Assembly (NCBI GenBank): GCA_964020155.1
Contig: OZ026546.1
Coordinates: 8,518,879 to 8,582,878 of the forward strand
DNA: 64,000 bases
DNA from: Chondrilla cf. caribensis
Taxonomy: Eukaryota; Porifera; Demospongiae; Chondrillida; Chondrillidae
Reading direction: 5' to 3'
Made by a program: the position numbers and the translations under genes
In this document: positions 34,432 to 46,416 of the stretch, piece after piece
Numbering within the stretch: position 1 is the first letter of the stretch
Layout of the letters: each line of letters opens with the position of its first letter
Notes under the pieces: model-generated
What the model was told of the DNA's origin: nothing
Database searches by the model: none
What the model saw: the letters and a program-made list of their open reading frames with translations, nothing else

Positions 34432-34780
34432 CAGTTGTGACATTGTGGGAATCAGCTGTACTGTTAACACTGTCCACTACTGCTTGAACGCCGATGGTGT
34501 AGTTGCCATTAGCAACAAGGTCTGTAATGTTGTACATGTGTACATCTTGTACATGCCTGAACACTGATGGTGTAGGTGTTATCAGGCTCAAGGCCTGTGA
34601 TGTTGTATTCAGCTGCATTGGTAGTATCAGAACCATTCTCAGTGTTGTTGTCTGTATTCACCCAGTACACGTAGTAGCTGATCCTGTTCTTGTAGCACTC
34701 CATTGGAGTGTGGGTCCAGGTGAAGGCAATGCTGGTATTAATACTGCAGTCAATGTCTTTAATAGTGGGTTGTTGCAGCC
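34432..34780 (-). pseudogene. FN3 exon remnant with internal frame change
   Basis: Bounded by a good acceptor (ctactacag, exon from 34780) and a GTGAGT donor (after 34432). The first part reads as an FN3 domain with FTWTHTPMECY and EYNITGLEPDNTYTISVQ. After that the frame shifts, and a second, related FN3 ending appears (MYNITDLVANGNYTIGVQAV). Two FN3 C-terminal halves therefore lie head to tail in different frames, as after an unequal exchange or an indel. It is part of a broken receptor whose other pieces are at 36062-36199 and 37030-37121. Confidence 0.55.
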
Positions 34781-34821
34781 CTGTAGTAGTCAAAAATGTA
34801 TATATTATGTACATTTAAACC

Positions 34822-35590
34822 TCATACAACATATACATCAAGATATATATGTCTAGAGGCAATTGTGAAGTACGCGGATCGCAAATGGGAATAAAAAGGA
34901 CAATCAACCAGAAAGTGAATCTCATCCTCAATAGAATTAGTTGTACAAATTGGGCAAGTGCGTTCGTGTACAGGTTTTGGGGGCTTGCAGTGTCGCCCCA
35001 TTTCAATCATGAGCTTGTGATCAGATATGCGAAATTTGGTGTAAGCCTGTCTGATTTTAGGATTAGTGATAGTTGTAAGGTATTGCTCCTTGAACCGAGC
35101 ATCAATCTTGAACAGTCTGTAAGCTCTCAACCTGTTCCCCCCGGACTGAGTAAGACCCCGGTCATTGTTGATAACAGATGATGTTCTCTGTAAGGATTGA
35201 TCCCCAAGTTGCTGAAGGGCTGCTTCCAAACAAGGAAATGTCAGGTCTAAATTAAAACCAAGATCAGCAAACTTTTTCTTAATTCTGTGAAACCAAGAAT
35301 TGTGACCTAAAAAACTCATTTGCTGAGATAATTCCAGTGCTTTCTGGATCAAAATTGGAGTGTCAGATGACATTATACGATATAAATAATTCAATACAAG
35401 TGATGAACAGTGATACGATATATTATGTATGCCACATTCAGCTAGAATAGCAACATTGGGGCTGGCGTGGGAGACTCAGAACAATCTCTAGTGGAGCCAG
35501 ATCATAAAGGCCCCAGATATCAGCACCATACAAGAGTATGGGCTTAATCAACGTAATAAATAGATGGTGAAGAACATTAAAATTAGTGAG
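34822..35590 (-). mobile_element. 3' fragment of a non-LTR (LINE) retrotransposon
   Basis: Two minus-strand frames together give the C-terminal end of a LINE reverse transcriptase: a post-palm motif (LIKPILLYGADIWG, in the frame ending near 35438), then in another frame (34822-35394) a helical region and the family's C-terminal zinc-knuckle-like motif (CPICTTNSIEDEIHFLVDC). The two are separated by a frame break and the catalytic palm is missing. This is a dead 5'-truncated copy inserted among the FN3 receptor fragments. Confidence 0.8.
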
Positions 35591-36061
35591 AAAGAGTAAA
35601 ATTATTATATATATATATATAATATGTGTTCCTACGCGTAACCGCAACAATGAATTTATATTAGAATTTATATTGCGCGAAATAAAGATGGCCGATTTCG
35701 AACGCTGACAATTTGAAATTGGGCTAGAAATCGTGCGCTGAAGCTCCGCCGAACGTAGTAACTTCAGCGAAGGTTCTTCTAAACTTAAAAAAGACGCCAA
35801 GTAATTCGAGTGCGGGGGGCGGCAGCCCCACGAGTTTTTAACCTCGAATTACTTGTTAGTGTCTGCTGAAGTGGACATGGAATAACATTTATGAACAATA
35901 TGTACAACTTTGTTTAATAAACAACAATTAACAGTACCTGTACATAACAATGCTACTTGTTGTGTATGTGTGTGACATCATATACTGTATTCAACCTGTT
36001 TTGTACTAGGGAATGTATAACACACACACACACACACATAGAGCTAGTGCATCTTACTTAC
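35591..36061. other. Unassigned stretch with short (CA)n and (TA)n
   Basis: Contains a short TA run near 35610 and a 9-unit CA run near 36022. No gene recognised. Confidence 0.45.
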
Positions 36062-36199
36062 CTTTTTTATTCCTTCCCTTCAATTGCGAGTTGGTTGACA
36101 CATGGTATCCACAACAGAAAATGGTGAGTATTGTTGTGAGCACAATTGTTGAGATGAGGAGGAATGATCCAATAATCCCGAAACTGATGATCAGAGGTT
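36062..36199 (-). CDS. Isolated transmembrane exon of a receptor gene
   Basis: A 138-nt phase-1 exon with acceptor tctacacag and donor GTAAGT. It encodes a hydrophobic helix (SFGIIGSFLLISTIVLTTIL) followed by a cysteine pair and a basic stretch (KGRNKK), the same design as the transmembrane exons of the Ig receptors upstream in the window. FN3 fragments lie on both sides. It could belong to a functioning gene whose other exons I cannot see, or be a remnant. Confidence 0.5.
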
Positions 36200-36420
36200 C
36201 TGTGTAGACAGGACATGAGTACAGTCATGATGATAGCAGTGGGTGATGATTACGTACTAGACACTGGTATCCCGATGACGTCATACTTCAAAGGGACCGA
36301 CAACGGTGTAAATCCGATACACCGGGGTATAAATGACCCTAAGCGCCCCTTTAGAATAAACAATAACACGGTACGTGGAATTGGAGTTCTTTCCGTGTTG
36401 TTGGTGATACATGGCGGGGA

Positions 36421-36600
36421 GCCCTAATTCCGGACGCTTCCTAATCGAGGACGCTTTGGATTGTAGCGATTAAATTCTCTTCGCGAACCGTTTTCGGATT
36501 AAGTTAGGTATCAAACTGATCCTCAATCTATGATCCATCTAAAGCTACTAACGTGTACGTTTCAGATAGATTATAGTACTTGATGTCCGAAATTAGGACA
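36421..36600. mobile_element. Short terminal-inverted-repeat element (MITE)
   Basis: Starts gccctaattccggac and ends gtccgaaattaggac, inverted copies of each other with about two mismatches over 15 bases. Non-coding, 180 bp. Related ends occur at 58895-59470. Confidence 0.5.
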
Positions 36601-36837
36601 CCTTACCATATATCCTTTGGCGTGTTCAGCTTCTGCTTTAGTAACGGCGGTGTTTTAGGGTTTGGGCAGTTCTTTTTGGAGGCTCAAAATCGTCTTCTGG
36701 CTCATTTATAGCGTAAGAACTTTCTTCAACTTCGCTGTCGTACACGAAACTCTAACAACTAAACTAAAGGTGTTAGAGTATCTATGGTTGCAGTAAAAAT
36801 TCGAATACGTCGACCAAGCAGATTCGGGATACAAGCC

Positions 36838-36933
36838 ATTTGTATCATGTCTATTTGGGGTGTACCCGATTTGTCTTCGCGCCCTCGGGACTCGTGACAA
36901 ATCGGATACACTCCAAGTAGACATGATACAAAT
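36838..36933. repeat. Fold-back repeat, 38-bp arms
   Basis: Arms 36838-36875 and 36896-36933 match in inverted orientation at 35 of 38 positions around a 20-base loop. No coding potential; a small MITE or hairpin. Confidence 0.85.
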
Positions 36934-37029
36934 AGAACATGTATCAACAAAGTACACAGACATGTACATAGCAGTGATGTACACATATGTACTGTACATA
37001 TGACACACATACACAGACTGCATGTAGCA

Positions 37030-37121
37030 TCATATGAATGAATGTGAGGACTGTTTCCAAGCAACAGTGATGTCATACGAACTTGAGTTCACAGATGTAA
37101 TTTCTGGTTTCAATGGATGAC
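37030..37121 (-). pseudogene. FN3 exon start, truncated
   Basis: After an acceptor (ttgttgtag) the minus strand encodes the first half of an FN3 domain (KPEITSVNSSSYDITVAWKQ) in the phase usual for these receptors, then meets a stop without a donor. It is the third fragment of the broken FN3 receptor in this region. Confidence 0.5.
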
Positions 37122-37258
37122 CTACAACAACAGAATCCTTGGGGCATCTGTAAACACTGGACTGTGGACTATGGACTGGCTCAGTAAGCAATTCTGCAAA
37201 GCACACCCACTTACAATTATCATTCTTTGCCACGCCCACTTCCGGAAATCAACCACAC

Positions 37259-40200
37259 CTACTTCCTCTCAGTTTTACAATCTCTGCATACAACGTAAGA
37301 TACCTGTCTATCTGGCTGATTAACAGTAGAAGGATGTGAGACAAATATGTCTCTTTGATCGGTGTCCTCAGAAGCATTGTCGTCCAGTGGTTCAGACTGT
37401 ATGGCCCGAGCACACACGATCCACATGGCGCCGAATTTCTTGCCCATCCTTAAGACACACCATGTATGACAGTACTAGTGGTCCTTGTTTGGCAGTGACG
37501 ACTCCTTCGGTCCACCTATTTGGCACAACTGAGAAGTCCCATACTTGAACTTGTCCATCAACCTGGAATTCACGATGCTTAGTGTATTGGTCATGGTAGG
37601 CTATTTGTCTTTGCTGCTTCAACTGCACTCTGGAATTCAAGCTAGGTTTGAAGAGATTGAGTCTCGTGCGGATCTTCCAGCCCATGAGTAACTCTAATGG
37701 CAACACTCTGGTTGTTGAATGGGGCGTGCTCTGGTAATGTAGAAGGAATCTTGAAACAGGTGAGGCAATGGAACCTTGAGTGTTGGCCTTCATAGCCTCC
37801 TTGAAGGTTTGTACTGCACGCTCAGCCAGACCGTTGGTCAAAAGATGGTAAGGAGCCGAACCCCTATGTTTAATTCCATTGGCATTGACAAACTTCTGGA
37901 AAACCTCACTGGTGAAGACGGAACCATTGTTAGTTACCAGCATTTCAGGAATACCATGAGTGGCAAAGACGGAACAGAACTGCTCAATGGTGGTTTCTGT
38001 TGTAGCTTTGGCAACTGATTTCACTTCTATCCAATTTGAATGGGCATCAACTATCACCAAGAACATGTGTCCTATATAGAAATGGTCTGGCATAGTCAGC
38101 ATGCAGATGCACCCAAGGATGCTGTAGCCACTCCCAAACATGTGGTGGGGCTGCTGATGGAAGATGTCGTCGTACTTGACACATTTTACACATTGCTACC
38201 CTTTCTTTTATCCCCTTGTCCATCTGTGGCCACCAGACATAACTACGAGCTAAGCTCTTCATGCAGGACACTCTGGGGTGTCCTTCCTGGAATTGATCAA
38301 GGACGGCCTGCCGACCAACATTAGGTATAGTAACTCTGGATCCCCACAACACAACCAGCATGAACACTAAGTTCGGTGTGACAATGCTGATATATGGTGC
38401 CAGGGTCTCATCTGTTGTGTCTTGCCAGCCTGCCATCAACTTGTCACGGACTTGTGAGAGAACAGGGTCACCATCAGTCCACAATCTTATTTGGCGAGAG
38501 GTGATGGAAGATGAGTCCAGAGTTTCCATGACCAAGATGGTCTCTCCTGGTATCGGTACTTCCATTGGCTCCTCTGGCAGTGGCAGTTGGCTGAGGGAAT
38601 CAGTGTTGGCATGCTTGCTCCCAGGCTTATATACAATTTGGTAATCTTATGCACTGAGGGTGAGAGCCCATCTCTGAACTCTAGCTGATGTCATTGCAGG
38701 TATGGCATTCCTCTCCCCTAGGAGATACTGAAGTGGGCAGTAGTAGTCAGAAAAATCCTCTTCAGTACTGCCTGTTAGTCATCAAAATATGCACAGACAT
38801 GATGAAGATCTTGCATCAGAGAATCCATTGTTCACTGACAAATGGCAGGTGCTGCAGAGATCCCAAAAGGCAAGCAGGTATACTAGAAGAGTCCCCTGGG
38901 GGTGTTAATTGTGGTGAGTGGCTTGGAGCTGTTGTCGAGGGGGAACTGTAGATAGGCATGGGCCAAGTTGAGCTTCGAGAATGTGGTACCTCCTGAAAGC
39001 GATGCAAACAGGTCCTCAATCCGAGGAAGGGGATAAGCATCTAATCTCCACAAAATTCTCACTGACCCGTCTTTCTTGGCCACAGGTACTATAGGAGCAG
39101 CCCACTCCAAGAACTGCACTTGCTCTATGATGTCCTCCTTCTCCAATCTTTCCAGTTCCTTTTCAACCTTATCCCTTAAGACATAAGGTACTGTGCGGGC
39201 CTTAAAAACTTGGGCTGCGCCTGTTGGTCCACATGAATCTTCACGGCAGTATCCTGTAGGCAGCCCAACTTATCCTCAAACACTGAGGCATGGCGATCCA
39301 AGATATCTTGGCAGCTGGGTTTCAATGAGTGGAGGGCATGTAGCTTGGGCCAGTCCAGGATCAAATGCTCTAGCCAGTCACGACCGAATAGGCTAGGGCC
39401 ATCTCCATCAATGACAAGCACACTGGATTGGAGAGACTGGTTCTGGTATGCTACTCAAACAGCCAGTGATTCTTCCACTGTGATTGGTTCACCAGTATAG
39501 GTCTTCAGACTTACGGTTGTGGGTTGCAATGACGGGGCGCTAAGCGGAGGCCATAACTTGTGGTAAGTTGCTTTGCTGATGATTGACAGAGTTGCCCCTG
39601 TATCCACCTCCACCTCAACTGGAACTCCATTCAAAGACACCTTAACCGCAAGCGGGTCTGAGCGTGGTGTTGGCAGGTGGAACATAGCATACACATTGGA
39701 ATCTGCATCCAGATCATGACCAGCTACAGTTGATTTGTCGGCGATGATCATGACTTGATGCGATCTCTTGTGAGGTACAGGCTGTTTTGCCTGCTGTTTC
39801 TGATTAGAAGCTCGAGAACTCTTGGGCTTGCTAGAGCATACATGGGACAAGTGGCCTTTTTTTCCACAGTTATGGCAAACAGACTCAAGATGAGGACAAT
39901 CGCCTTGGTTATGGAGTTTCCTACATCGGTAGCAATCGCGCAGTGACTTATGGGGAGCTGAAATGCCAGCACAGCTTGACTGATATACATGATGGACGGA
40001 GAAGTTTTCTGACGATTTTGAATGCATATCCTTCACTTGTCGCTCAGCCGTCTCCATCACGAGGGCTAACTGCAAAGCTGCTTCATAAGAGAGCTTGGGT
40101 TTGGCCAACAGACATTTCTGCCAGTGTTCGTCCGCTATCCCACAGATGATCCGATAACGAATCATCTTGTCTAGGACACCCCCGAACTTGCAGTGTTCGG

Positions 40201-40553
40201 ACAAGCGTTTCAACTCTGCCACAAAGTTGGCTACTGAGTTCTCGGGGTGTCTACTCCACGAGTGAAACTTGAAACATTCGACGATAACTGCATGAGGGTT
40301 TCAGTTGCAAGTGCGTCGACATCGCCTGGACGATGTCTTCATAGGGGACGTCGGCAGGTGCTCGTGGGGCTAGAACATTCGTGTGGTATGTGGAGGGGCC
40401 ACAAGTGCTCAGAAGGATAGCACATTTCTTGTCAGTGTCCTAGACACCATTCGCACGGAAATAATGCCCGAAGCGCTCTGTGTAGGAGTCCCATACAGTC
40501 CTCTGAGGTGCTGTTGAACTTCCAAGCGTCCCGTGGGACATAGCTATAGCCAT
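37259..40553 (-). mobile_element. Degenerate Ty3/gypsy LTR retrotransposon, internal region
   Basis: Minus-strand pieces lie in the normal order. From 40553: a gag start interrupted by a stop codon; a gag end with a CCHC knuckle (CHNCGKKGHLSHVC); an aspartic protease (VDTGATLSIIS); an N-terminal reverse-transcriptase block (LPRIEDLFASLSGG); then an integrase with an H2C2 finger (39421-37392 in several frames) and a DDE-type core. The RT active-site region and most of RNase H are missing between about 38880 and 38560, and there are stops and frame shifts throughout, so the copy is dead. No paired LTRs were recognised; the leader just upstream of gag (TTTGGCGACGAGG near 40570) resembles the primer-binding-site region of Mag-type elements. 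Confidence 0.85.
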
Positions 40554-40569
40554 CCCATCCTCGTCGCCA

Positions 40570-41035
40570 AAGGGTATATAACGTCTTCACCAGGAGGTCT
40601 AAACGAACAACACACTTCACTAGTTTAGTACTTCAATCAATTACTTTTTCTACATCCAATCATTCAAGATAATACAAAAACAACAAATACCAATAATCAA
40701 GCTAATAGCATAAAGCAATCTACCAGTAAATCATACAATACCACACAGACTCTACTACAAATAATACCATTATTGAAATTAAAGTCCCCTCATATTATTA
40801 TACACATGTACGATACAAATGTATGTAACAGTAAACAAAATGTACACAATAATGTGTGTATAATGAGGTTACAGAGTGATGTGTGGAGAAAGAGCAGAGC
40901 AGTTGTGTACACATAAGAACTGTAGCAATACAGTATAGCAGTATGTGTGTATAGATGAATGTATACAGTACATGGAGGCAATGCATGTTTGTGCAAAATA
41001 AGTATGTGATGTGCACAAATTCTGTTCCATTGTCA
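40570..41035. other. Leader of the gypsy element and AT-rich spacer
   Basis: The first part is probably the element's 5' leader or LTR edge; the rest is AT-rich and lies 3' of the coiled-coil gene. No gene seen. Confidence 0.4.
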
Positions 41036-41924
41036 TCAATAACTGTTTCCTTCACTTGGTGGTGGAGAAAAGTGGTCCAATGCCATGACATATTCATCAT
41101 CACTGTTGTCCTCGTCAGCTGTGTGGTTCTGCTCCTGTGAATGTGATCGTCTTCTGCAATAGCTCATATTGCTGTCATCCTGAAGAGCTGACATTTGTTG
41201 TTTTAGACCATCCAACTGCTGGCTGAAGACACGGAATTGCTGGTTGAAATTGGCAAGATACTTCAAGCATTCAAGCAATTTTTTTGCATTGTCTTCACTG
41301 CCTTCACCATGTTTCACAGATTCACCTTGCAATGCAGTGAAATATTTAAACAAGTCTTTAATTTGCCTCTGAGCATCAGTTACTTTAACTTGCAGTTGCT
41401 TCATTTGTAAAGAGTTGTCAGCTGCAGTGTCCTCCACCTCCTGAAGCCGAGAAGAGTTGTCAGCTGCAGTGTCCTCCACCTCCTGAAGGCGAGAAGAGTT
41501 GTCAGCTGCAGTGTCCACCACCTCCTGAAGGCGAGAAGAGTTGTCAGCTGCAGTTTCCTGCACCTCCTGAAGGCGAGAAGAGTTGTCAGCTGCAGTGTCC
41601 TCCACCTCCTGAAGGCGAGAAGAGTTGTCAGCTGCAGTGTCCACCACCTCCTGAAGTGTAGTTTCCATCCCCTCTATTTGTTCAGTGTTCTCAACAGTCC
41701 TTCTTTCCAGCTCCTGTAATCTACGTAGTAGTCTACGATGGCGTCTTTTGCTCCTACGTTGTCTACGCCTCGAAGCTCCGAATCGAGTATTTACACTGTT
41801 CATCATAATACTGATTTGCTCACCAACGTCATCAATAGTGGTATACTTTCCTTTACCTGCCTTGATCAAATTCTCAAACATTTGTGCTGCGCCTTCTCCG
41901 ATGTTTGTGGCATCTCTAGTCAGT
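41036..41924 (-). CDS. Coiled-coil protein with 14-residue repeats (3' exon)
   Basis: No family recognised. A long open exon encodes about 296 residues: a short N-terminal segment, a very basic stretch (RRRQRRSKRRHRRLLRRL), a helical lead-in, six tandem copies of a 14-residue unit (LQEVEDTAADNSSR and variants), a second coiled coil, then an acidic tail (DEDNSDDEYVMALD). The unit is two heptads long with hydrophobic a/d positions, so the repeats should make one long coiled coil. A splice acceptor (cattcctacag) at 41925 opens this exon in phase 2, so a short first coding exon should lie upstream; I could not find it. If that exon is absent, the first usable ATG is at 41881. The short phase-2 first exon is also the pattern of the related plus-strand cluster at 47.7-61 kb. 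Confidence 0.65.
41404..41655. repeat. 42-bp coding minisatellite
   Basis: Six 42-bp units inside the coiled-coil exon, differing at few bases and all in frame, encoding the 14-residue repeats. Confidence 0.95.
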
Positions 41925-42025
41925 CTGTAGGAATGGAAGAGCTGTAGATGTTAACTCTAGTTGTCTCGTAGGTCCCCTGGTGTTTTATCAGTGGTGGTTC
42001 ATATCAATTATTTACACACAAGTGA

Positions 42026-42166
42026 TCGATTGTTTTTGCCTGCAATTGCCGTATTTCCTCCATGTGTACCGAAGTTTTTGCTTCTTCCTCGAAGAGACGT
42101 CATGGAAGAAGCGAAAACTTCGGTACACATAGAGGAAATACGGCAATTGCAGGCAAAAACAATCGA
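42026..42166. repeat. Fold-back repeat, 63-bp arms
   Basis: Arms 42026-42088 and 42104-42166 are inverted copies with about two mismatches around a 15-base loop. It lies upstream of the 41-kb coiled-coil gene, where its first exon and promoter are expected. Confidence 0.9.
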
Positions 42167-42229
42167 TTTAGGATCATTCATCAAAATGTTTGAAGTTTAG
42201 TAGGTGTTGGCAATTATAGCAATATAATT

Positions 42230-43810
42230 ACCGAGCGTTAGCGAAATAATTGTTTCCGTTCGTTAGCAGAGTCCAATCGAGGTCGCCCACGCTCTTAATT
42301 GCGATGGCCGCCAATATTGTTGGATTTAGGTCATTTTTTGGTTTCTTTGAACGCAAATCCTTCGTCGAATGAAGCGTTCAGTAGTAGGTCGTCCCACTGA
42401 TGGCAATGGGGCACCATTGCACCATATATTGAAATGAAAAACTTAGACATAGATTACCTGTGGTTCACACATGATCCATTAAAAGAGTACTTACTTTTTT
42501 GGGGCAGAGAATGGCGGACCAAGGGTCACCTACACCAGACTAATGTTTTACATGATTCCATGCTATGTAGCTATCTGTGTATCATCACCGAGCAGAAGCG
42601 AGGTTAATTGTTTCCGTCACATAGGGGAGTCTGATCGGATCTCCTTGTACAGAAGATCCCACTTAATTACGCGTTCACTAACAATAAAATTCAGCTTATA
42701 GTTACAAACATGTTTGAGAACGTCACTTTTGCCATTTTAAACTATAGATATACTAGGCGTGCACTGCATGCAGAACCTCGCTGTTACCATAGTAGATTGG
42801 TCCCAAACTGAAAAATTTTGGACACGACCGAAATACGAATCACAACATAAACGTTCCAAGGCAATGACGTCATACAAAAATGTCTGCCAAAATGGACATC
42901 ATCATGGCTGACCAATTCAAAGGCCCAAAAGACGATTCGCTGAACCCTACTCCGAAGATTGATAAAATCAAAATTCCCTATGCAGTATCTTTAGAAATAC
43001 GGTACTAATCATATAAAACCGAATGTTCTACGGGTACGAAACGGGCATACCCGTACCCGTTCCGTACCCACTAAACGGGAACGGCCGTTTAGTAGGCAAG
43101 TCGCCGAACTTGCCGATTGCAAAAAATGTACACCTACGTAGTGATACCTGGAGTGACACCTACGTATCTCCTTTTCATCGTGTTATAGTTCGTTAGAAGA
43201 TGGTTTATTCGAGTTACGTGAAGCACCGAATTCTCTTTTGTCGTCGTTCGGGAAAAAGCTACGAAGAAGACGATGAAATGACTGTGGTCGAACTCTGACA
43301 ACTACTTACGTAAAAGTGAATTGTATGACGTCGCGCTATCCACGATACTCTGAGGAACACTCATGACGAGAGAAGAACGTACGTACGTACTTAGAAAGAT
43401 AGTTTCAAAATAGCACTTCATTATAAAAATTAACGCGTACGTAACAATACCTACGATAAGTATGCCCGTGTGCCCCTTTCACGGGCGTTTTCACACTACG
43501 GGTACGCCCGTAGAACGTTCAGTTTTATATGATTAGTTCCGTATATAGTGTCCATAGTTGGCATCTGGCGAGGAGAATGACGATATGAGGGAGTGAAACG
43601 GTGAGTGAATTCAATCACGCTTCGTACGACCATGACTTAGTTAATACAAATATCTCTTGCCTCACTACGTAGCACAGTCGTGCCCCCTTTTCTGGCGAAA
43701 GAAAATTCAACTGGGCTCTAATGTCATAATTTCTAGACCCGAAAGTCATTGAGTGCGTTGGCGACCTCGATCGGACGGATCTTCTGTACAAGGAGATCCC
43801 TGACTCTAGA
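42230..43810. mobile_element. Composite non-coding repeat region with inverted ends
   Basis: Segments near 42280-42300 and 42640-42660 reappear inverted near 43755-43800 (tcgaggtcgcc and ctccttgtacagaagatcc), enclosing a nested terminal-inverted-repeat element at 42997-43544. No coding frame. It looks like non-autonomous DNA transposons inserted into one another. Confidence 0.55.
42997..43544. mobile_element. Non-autonomous element with about 36-bp terminal inverted repeats
   Basis: Left end atacggtactaatcatat and right end atatgattagttccgtat are near-perfect inverted copies, and the match continues inward through the acgggtacg/cgtacccg motifs. About 550 bp, no ORF. Confidence 0.7.
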
Positions 43811-46416
43811 GAGGGTGCTATCTACAATACAAATATTCCATACCTTCCTATCGCAGTATCACTAGCATTAGCCATGTTTTCTGTTTTAATTGTCCTTTAA
43901 CAGTGCATAGGCCCTTCGTGTTACCTCTTTTATACTACACGGATGTTCGGGCGGAAACTTAGTTGCCAAATCCTTTGGAATGGGAATTATGAATTGGAAA
44001 CTTCGGACGGACGAAAAATTGGCAGTACTACATTATCATATACACGTACGTACATACATGTACATTTGTTGCTAGCTATAAACAAATGTAAGGCTACTTC
44101 TGCTAGTATCCAGAGTTGTAAAGGGTATCTTTCTTGTTACCAGTACTGAAGAAGTGAAAGGTTATTCTAAATAGTAACTTCTAGGCTACAGAGGTCTTCT
44201 GAGTCTAATTCCCATGCATAATTGAATCTGAAACATTGATTATATGCAACCTTAACATATGATGCAACCTTTCCCTGACATTGCATCAAGCATTGCAGGT
44301 GATAATTGATATTTTAACCTTCCCGACAGGTGCACTAGTGACATAACTTTAAGTGTAGACCAAGTTCACATACGTATCAAGTTAGCAATTACTGGTAAGT
44401 GGATTTATTACATGTCTATACATTGATACTTATGAAATATATACTTCCCCTTGCTACTGTGGAAGGTTTCAGTCAGAAGTGACTACATATGAACACCGGG
44501 GATGTTGTGAGCAGTTATCGATGTTAGTTTTGACACACTGTCACTATGCACATATGTACATACAGTATGATCCTAATCACACCCCACACAAGACAAATCA
44601 GGTGCTTGAACTGGTATGTGGGTGGGTCCTCCTCAGGTCACTTCTGTACATACTGTTCGATAGCACTGTATGTACATACACATGTACAAAATGTCACATT
44701 GACACTTGAACACACAAGCCATGTATGTACTGGATGTGTACATCTAGAACCTCTACATCTAGTCAAAGGTATTGTACACAACCGTGATAAGGAGACACTT
44801 AGTCACAATGTTGATAACACTGCATGTGAACAATGAATAATGAAGTTTGTAGCATAGCAAAGTGGTCATTGCTAAAAAAGCAGCCAACCTTTTATGTAGG
44901 ACAATTCAATTATGAAGTGCTAGAACCTGCACCCACACAAGGGCATATTTATACATACATAAATAGTACATGTGTACCAAGACCTTTACTGGGTGAGAAC
45001 TGGACAGCAGTCACTTTTGTAGAAAAACACAGTTGTGCAAACTGATTGCTTATGTGGCAGAGCCTTCACAGGCTTCACACAGCATAGACGGTGGTGTCAG
45101 TAAGGAACTCAAGGGGATCTGGTGGCCTTTCAATATATGTGCAAAATTCAGAAAATGATTGATTTTGTGCAAGCAGGCTTTGATGTATTTGAGTTGATCA
45201 ATGGTACACAGTGGATCTGGTGAGTCTGAGTGAACTTGTACTATCTCCAAGCAGGTGGTTAGAGGAAATCCCAAGGGATGAGCACATCTGATTAGAATTG
45301 CTAATCTAACAAATGCAGCTAATGGAATATCCTGCCTTCATACAAAACCTCTCAACATGTCCATAACAAGGTGAACAACACCAATATACAATCCAGATTG
45401 CATACAATGTGTGCATACATGATTATCTGTACTGCTACCCACCACTACACACCAGTGAACACACCATGCTGTGAACATGTGTTGACATAATATCTTTGTT
45501 ATGATATAGGACTATTGTATCAGTCCATATACGTATATCCAACTATTTTTGCTGTATTCTCAATATACCTATAATATGTATCACACATGCACAGATGCAA
45601 TTTTCAAGGTACTGCATCACTATTACTGTACATATAAGGGAACATTAGATACATACATGATACCTGACTTCAGTGAAACTGAAATATTTCACTGTGTGCA
45701 AACACACAGAGACACTGAATATACCACCTGAATACATGTTGTCAAACAGAATCAAGAAGCATTTTCTGTATTCACATTGAAGTCTATATTTAGTACATCA
45801 ATTGTTAGCTCCATACCCATACAGTATTAGTACAGTACAGACCATAAGATGAGTAAAGAAGAGGCAGTCCAGCAGGATTATTACCCTTTGCACTATCAAT
45901 GGCAAAGAAGGTGGTAAAGAATTATGAACTGAAGTGAACAATCCCTGGACAATAATGGAATTTAAGGAATGAAACCTCAAAAAACTCTTCCTGTACCACA
46001 GAACCTCAAGTGTGTCGATCATAACACACAGGTTGGAGTAGGATAGTCATTGATTGATGAGTATCCTTTGTTATCTTTCTCAATCAAACCTAAAATCCAG
46101 TCTGTGTTAGGGAAAAGCTGGTAGGTCGATAATCTCCCTTTGGACTGATGAGTGAATGATTATCGACTTCAGATCGTTCCACCTTGTTGGATAATTTCTA
46201 CCACAAGCTGGTAAGTGTTCAATCTGTGTACATTGTCTGCTTAGCCTTATGGTAACACAAACAGAGGAGAAATGTGTCCAATGTGTTGATGTGACTGTGT
46301 GTACCAGGTCATTATGTCACAGTTACACCAGTCAGTGTACTGCAGACAGTAGTGTGTACATGGCAGTCATGTGGTGTTTAAATGGGTATGTTTCAGCCAA
46401 AAATAGAGACTGAGTA
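43811..46416. other. No convincing gene (2.6 kb)
   Basis: AT-rich DNA with scattered TACG motifs. Frames at 44833-45045 (+) and 45050-45274 (-) have protein-like composition but no recognised domain or splice context. I saw no RNA gene. Confidence 0.5.

Noticed and set aside
37030..41000. Long terminal repeats of the gypsy element
   Set aside because: I compared the flanks for a direct repeat and could not see one; only the internal region is reported.
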